NCBI GenBank assembly: GCA_037953625.1
Contig: CM075650.1
Coordinates: 8,372,501-8,436,500 of the forward strand
Length of the DNA stretch: 64,000 nt
Direction: 5' to 3'
Source: Crotalaria pallida
Lineage: Eukaryota; Streptophyta; Magnoliopsida; Fabales; Fabaceae
Below, one piece after another: positions 59,693 through 64,000 of this stretch. The stretch's first letter is position 1, and every line of letters begins with the position of its first letter. Made by a program: the position numbers and the translations under genes. Under the pieces are notes generated by a model, which was given only the letters and a program-made list of their open reading frames with translations, was not told the DNA's origin and did not search any database.

Positions 59693-61204
59693 GGTTAATT
59701 GTCCAAACCCTGCTCTTGAAAAGTTGTGTGTCTAATCTTATGTATCTCTAATTGTTGTGAATGCATACTAATTTAGCTTTTATGCTGTTGCATCATGATT
59801 GAATTCTTGTGGTAGGATTTCTTAAAGCTAGATAAGTTTTTTTATTTTGTACTCTCCGTGAAATGCGTGTATGTTTTGGTTCATTCATGCCCAATTCAAA
59901 CAAAATTGGATTTCAATCCATTTTTCCTCAATAAAGCAATTCAAAATTTTGAGTTTTTGCTTAAAAATTGAATGCTTCACTGTATGCTTTTTTATGGAGC
60001 ATTGTGCTTCAAATAATTAAAAAAAATTAAAAAGGGGAACTGTGATTATCAAGCATTAAATGAAATGATCTAACAAATTATATATTGCTTAAGCATTAAT
60101 TTTCTCAATTGTATAAAATAACTATTACTGTAAAATAAAATAAAACTTTTATTTATTGTAAAATAATATTTTCAACTTATGTCGTATAACGTATTATTTG
60201 AATAAAATAACTACAGTATAAAGATGTAAGATCTAATGTGTTAGGATTTTTGAGTTCAAACTATGAGGTTTGCACTATATTTTCTAATTAAAAAAAATAA
60301 GATTTGCTTAACCTCAACCCTTATGGTGGAGAATAAGAAGCTAAAAATAGGAAAGAAGTTTAGAAAAATTAAATTTATTATCACTTGAATTATCGAATGT
60401 TTAGTTTTTTATAAAAATGTATTTTTTTTAAACCTCTTATCCTCAGCCTTGGATAAGAAAATCCTTAAAAAAATAAAAGTAATAAGATTGAATAAACCTC
60501 ATCAACCCTTCAGTTTCCATCACCCCTTCCTTCCACTTTCTTTCTTCACATAACCACAAACCTCAGCAACCCTTCTCTCTCCTAGCCCCTGTTCTCATCG
60601 CCCCTTCACCCATCTAACCACCACCACAACACATCACCCCTCTCAGCCGCACCAACCTTCTCCCCATCGCCGGACCACCTCCTCCCTCACCCCTAACAGT
60701 CCCCACCCACCCTTCTCCAACCCCTTTCCAAAGCCACCACCTCCTTCCCCTTCCACCCCCTCTTGTCGTTAAAGGTGGGGTTTTGATTGAGGGTGATTTT
60801 TGTTGAAGAAGGGAAAAGACGATGTCATAATTTAGACGGTTAGATTAATTCGACGGTCCAGACTCAAGGAAAAACAGGGAGCAGTTCCCTCCATAAAGTC
60901 AGAGAAGCCGAATCCTTCTTTATCGGTACATAAGCTGGGAAGGGCCCAGGAGCCATTGTTGTTGTTATTCCATTTGTTGTCATCATAATTTCGCTGGGGC
61001 CTTCCTCATCTTCTTGAGCAGTAGTTTCCATGTCTTCAAATTCTGACTTGAGTGAGAGATTTAATGAAGGATGTGGTTTAGTATTAGAAGGTTGTGAGTT
61101 CTCACGAGGTGTAAGAAGTACTCGTTCTTCTCTTACTGAAGGTGGATTTGAAAAAAGCAATTTCCATCCAATGAAGGGAAGGGTTTTGATTGATGCAACT
61201 TCTC

Positions 61205-61213
61205 AAACCCTAG
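61205..61213 (+). promoter_or_regulatory. Telo-box-like leader motif
   Basis: AAACCCTAG 18 bp before the preferred ATG at 61231. Such motifs are common in 5' leaders and proximal promoters of plant housekeeping genes. Confidence 0.4.
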
Positions 61214-61230
61214 GTAGCACAAGCGAGGAC

Positions 61231-62859
61231 ATGGAGAATGGCAGCAACGGCAGCAACAGAGGAAGAAACAGGAAGACTAAAGGACGAAGTTGGAGAAAGA
61301 AACAAAAGAACAAGAGAGGGGAGGAGGAGAGAAAGGTGAGGCCAAGAATTCTGTTTCTTGATATCAATAGGAATCTTGTTGGCATCGATCTGGATGGTGA
61401 TTATGTTTATGATCGTGCTGCCGCCGCAGCACCGCCACTTGTACCGATTTGTTGCCGTCTGAATCTAGAAGAGGACCAATTTCCCATCGGTATGCGGCAC
61501 ATCAAGACCAAATCCGAGGGCAAAGAGGATCAAGTGTATTTGGTGGGCGGTGCAATTTATGACCTCAGCCGCAGAGATGATTGGATTGACCCCGTGCGTC
61601 AACCTGGATGGGTTAACTATTCCGACAAAGTCTACATGTTCGACCACGGCAAAATCCGCACCCTGATCAGTTCCCATCATGACAATGGCATCAACATCTC
61701 TGCCAAAGATGTCCTTATTCCTTTACCCAATACCCTCAAGGGCCCTAAATTTCCATTGGTGGCTAATCTTAACGGTACCTTTTATTTTATGAATGTCTTT
61801 ATGAATTACAATATCGAGAGATTTATCCCCTGTTTTAAACCCCAAGCTCCGTTCGAACGTTTTGATCCAATCACCTCTTCTTTTCATGAAGAGCCTTTTC
61901 CTTTTGCCTACAATGCTGAATGCAACAGCAGCAGCCTAAGCCTTGACATGAATGACTTTCCTGTTGTGTCTCATTTTTGCATGGACAACAAGTTGATTTT
62001 GGTATGCCGGGATCGTGCACTTCGTATCTTCGATGCTGATGCTAAACCCCCTTCCCCTCGATGGACAGTTTCCCATAAGCTTTACAATGTTTTCCAGCGT
62101 TCTTTTGCTTTAAGACACGAAGGTCCTACATTGGATACATTCTCTCATACAGGACTATGGTGGATATCCGATTTCTACCTTCCTAGTAGTTTATCTCGTT
62201 TCCAGTCGTTGGGGGTTATGCTTGCCATTCGACTTGTGCCGTACGACGGTTATGTTGGGAGCATGTCATATTGCTATGATTGCACTCTTCAACTCCATGC
62301 TTATGCAATGTCCAAAAAAAACTATCAACTTCATTTTTATCAAAAACTTGATGACGTATTCTCTGACCTCCTACCTCTTCCTACTTCTACTACTTTGAAT
62401 TTGTTAACTCGAAACCACCACTTTCTGGATCTTGGTAAAGGAGGCGATGAAGGCCTAAGAAGAATATGTGTAATCTTGACTATTGATGGCTTGGCCAATG
62501 GCATTGCATATCTCTTCGTTTCCGTTTTCGACTTGCGAATGAAGCCAGGGCCTTACCCAAAGCAGGAGAAGAACTATTCTTATTATCATTTTTCTGATGA
62601 TGATGATGATGGTGGCGATGGCGATGGCGATGGCGAGGAGACCGATGAGGAGGAGTATGAGGGTGATGGTTCTTGGCCATTTGTAGATGAGTTCTTAGAG
62701 GTTGTCTATGTCAAAAAGCGAGTCTTTAGATTGAACCAATCCATCAAAGAGGAACTCAACCCTATGAATTCGTTCATAGCATATGACAGACCTCCACTCG
62801 ATGCCACCACCTCTTTCATCTTGCCCTCGCTGGGACTGCCCATCTTTCACTCTACTTAG
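61231..62859 (+). CDS. Unknown protein, about 542 residues, possible beta-propeller
   Basis: This is the only long intact host-like gene in the window, a single exon. I do not recognise a named family. I chose the ATG at 61231 (MENGSNGSNRGR) because an AAACCCTAG leader motif lies just upstream and it starts a sensible basic region. In-frame ATGs at 61030 and 61171 would add 67 or 20 residues. The N-terminus is strongly basic (KTKGRSWRKKQKNKRG), like a nuclear or nucleolar signal. Then come repeated strand-rich blocks (RILFLDINRNLVGIDLDGDY; DQVYLVGGAIYDLSRR; DKVYMFDHGKIRTL; FERFDPITSSFHEEPFPF; KLILVCRDRALRIFDADA). These recall kelch or F-box-associated propeller families, but without an F-box. 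Near the C-terminus is an acidic Asp/Gly/Glu tract (62594-62670). The stop is TAG at 62857. Function is not known. Confidence 0.75.
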   Translation: MENGSNGSNRGRNRKTKGRSWRKKQKNKRGEEERKVRPRILFLDINRNLVGIDLDGDYVYDRAAAAAPPLVPICCRLNLEEDQFPIGMRHIKTKSEGKEDQVYLVGGAIYDLSRRDDWIDPVRQPGWVNYSDKVYMFDHGKIRTLISSHHDNGINISAKDVLIPLPNTLKGPKFPLVANLNGTFYFMNVFMNYNIERFIPCFKPQAPFERFDPITSSFHEEPFPFAYNAECNSSSLSLDMNDFPVVSHFCMDNKLILVCRDRALRIFDADAKPPSPRWTVSHKLYNVFQRSFALRHEGPTLDTFSHTGLWWISDFYLPSSLSRFQSLGVMLAIRLVPYDGYVGSMSYCYDCTLQLHAYAMSKKNYQLHFYQKLDDVFSDLLPLPTSTTLNLLTRNHHFLDLGKGGDEGLRRICVILTIDGLANGIAYLFVSVFDLRMKPGPYPKQEKNYSYYHFSDDDDDGGDGDGDGEETDEEEYEGDGSWPFVDEFLEVVYVKKRVFRLNQSIKEELNPMNSFIAYDRPPLDATTSFILPSLGLPIFHST

Positions 62860-64000
62860 ATGAAGCCTCTGAATCCAGATCGAAGATACTCTTTTAGGAG
62901 CGACTTAGGCCCAGAGGATCTATCTCATCTTACCATACGCGCCCAGTGGATAAGATATATTGCTGCGTAATGACCGTACCCTTATATGTACATCTTAACT
63001 GAACAAGTACTATAACTAAGAGAGTCGCCTGTGTTCAGACAGAGGTGATGCCTTCATTCTATAGGTATTGTTTTCTAATCTTTGCACAATTTAATATCTG
63101 CTGCTTGATGGCTATGAAATTCATACTGTGCTTCTTCTTTCGTGTGTTCTACATTTTAAATTTGCTTGTAACTGGTTCAGCTAATGCTGTTAGTAATGAG
63201 ACTTATCGTGTTCTAAGAAGTGGGGAATGAGTTCGGATTCAACATAGGACACCTTTAAATTGTTGCAGAGTCAATTCTCAGAAGCATGTTTTCTTTTGTG
63301 TTCGAAAGGTTTACTTTCATTGTGCTTTAGAAGCAGGGGCTTTGTGTTAGGCTCCAAGGCTCCCAACTAATTAGTCCAACTGAATGTGACTGGTGCATTT
63401 GAGAGGAAACCAATTGTTGTGATATAGGGAGACATAGAGTGAGTGATGAGGGTGAGAGACTCACAAGAGAGAGACGAGGTTGGGAAAGGTTATGAACAAG
63501 AGGTGAGAATGAGGGGGAGACCCACAGGTCTTTCATATTACTCCAGTATAGTGTCATATTAGATATGTTAATCTTACAATATCAATGTGACGATCTGGAT
63601 GAATTGGGTCTCAGTTCAAGGAATCTCTTAATATGTAAAGACTATGAATCAGCTCAAACTTTGAGCAATCTGGTGGTCTTGAAGCCTCACTAGTTTTGGT
63701 TTAGCAATGGTATGTGAGATTTTTTTTTGTGATTATGATATTACTGCAGCTTGAAACTTGACATCAAAATTGTATTGCAGGGGGCTGGAGCTATGTCATG
63801 ACAAAAATACTTTTGGTCTTTCTGCTGCAAGCTGTTTTCTCTTATATGGACAACTCTATAATCTGTACTTAGTTTGGGCACCGAGTCACTTATTAGGTAC
63901 CTGCCAGTGTTAGATATTCATGTTCTGAATGGTTCTAACATTGTCATTATCTCGTATTCCCTTGAACACTTCTATGGGTAAATTGTGTATCTTTTGTTGA
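62860..64000. other. Downstream region of the 61231 gene
   Basis: Probably 3' UTR and intergenic DNA. The composition is less AT-rich than the repeats to the left. A short T-run and acceptor-like TTGCAG near 63775 could mark an untranslated exon. No second gene is recognised before the window ends. Confidence 0.45.

Larger units (their letters stand above)
57350..60915. mobile_element. Pack-type inverted-repeat element with captured gene fragments
   Basis: Inverted repeats of about 80 bp (57350-57430 and 60832-60915) share GGCTTCTCTGACTTTATGGA, GGGAACTGCTCCCTGTTTTT and GGACCGTTGGATTAATCTAA-like blocks. Between them lie a DUF26 receptor-kinase fragment, an LRR receptor-kinase fragment and an unknown exon, all on plus, with no transposase. 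A 22-bp direct repeat starting GGGCCCAGGAGCC occurs at 57327-57348 and 60942-60963. It touches the left end but is 26 bp from the right end, so it is not a clean target duplication. The superfamily (Mutator-like?) is unproven. Confidence 0.65.

Noticed and set aside
62480..62680. Minus-strand His-rich ORF
   Set aside because: Antisense of the Asp/Gly-coding tract in the 542-residue gene.

Overview
This window is plant nuclear DNA, most likely from a dicot and quite possibly a legume. The evidence is a low-GC, intron-bearing, repeat-packed sequence with a nuclear tRNA-Arg gene, plant-only families (plant mobile domain, DUF26 receptor kinase, MATE carrier) and Ty1/copia LTRs carrying TTAATCGATTAA palindromes. 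The legume assignment is inference. No CRISPR, operon or other prokaryotic feature is present.

Most of the 64 kb is nested mobile DNA, and many boundaries can be read directly from target-site duplications (TSDs). Positions 1-3150 hold a decayed Helitron helicase and a GC-rich hAT element. Positions 3153-11186 are a copia-type solo LTR split by a second, 6.4-kb TG..CA element. A 510-bp Mutator-type miniature element follows, with a sister copy of the same length at 33443, and then an intact tRNA-Arg(ACG) gene. Positions 13009-25251 are a 12.2-kb Mutator-like element (MULE) with about 350-bp terminal inverted repeats and a perfect 9-bp TSD. It carries two convergent genes, a plant-mobile-domain (PMD) gene and a MuDR-type transposase, both damaged and both cut off at a shared central junction. 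Its left arm has taken a 911-bp MULE and a Harbinger-type element that itself contains a 2.6-kb solo LTR.

Positions 25252-41280 hold many small MITEs, hAT-like GC-rich remnants, SINEs, a possible small gene at 32467-32670, a MATE transporter exon fragment and a Helitron 3' terminus. Positions 41283-47101 are a young gag-only LTR element (TR-GAG type). Its two LTRs are both 1595 bp, and its 3' internal region contains an array of copies of its own LTR/PBS junction. Positions 47355-56575 contain related, older LTR fragments, a further LTR-type element split by a copia solo LTR, and a direct duplication. Positions 57350-60915 form an inverted-repeat element carrying pieces of at least two receptor kinase genes (DUF26 and LRR type) and an unknown exon, which resembles a Pack-type gene-capturing transposon.

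The one long, uninterrupted host-like gene is at 61231-62859 (about 542 codons). It is of unrecognised family, with a basic N-terminus and an acidic tract, and may be a beta-propeller. The most unusual signals are the PMD/transposase MULE with a hairpin inside each inverted repeat, the LTR/PBS-junction array in the gag-only retrotransposon, and the multi-gene capture element.
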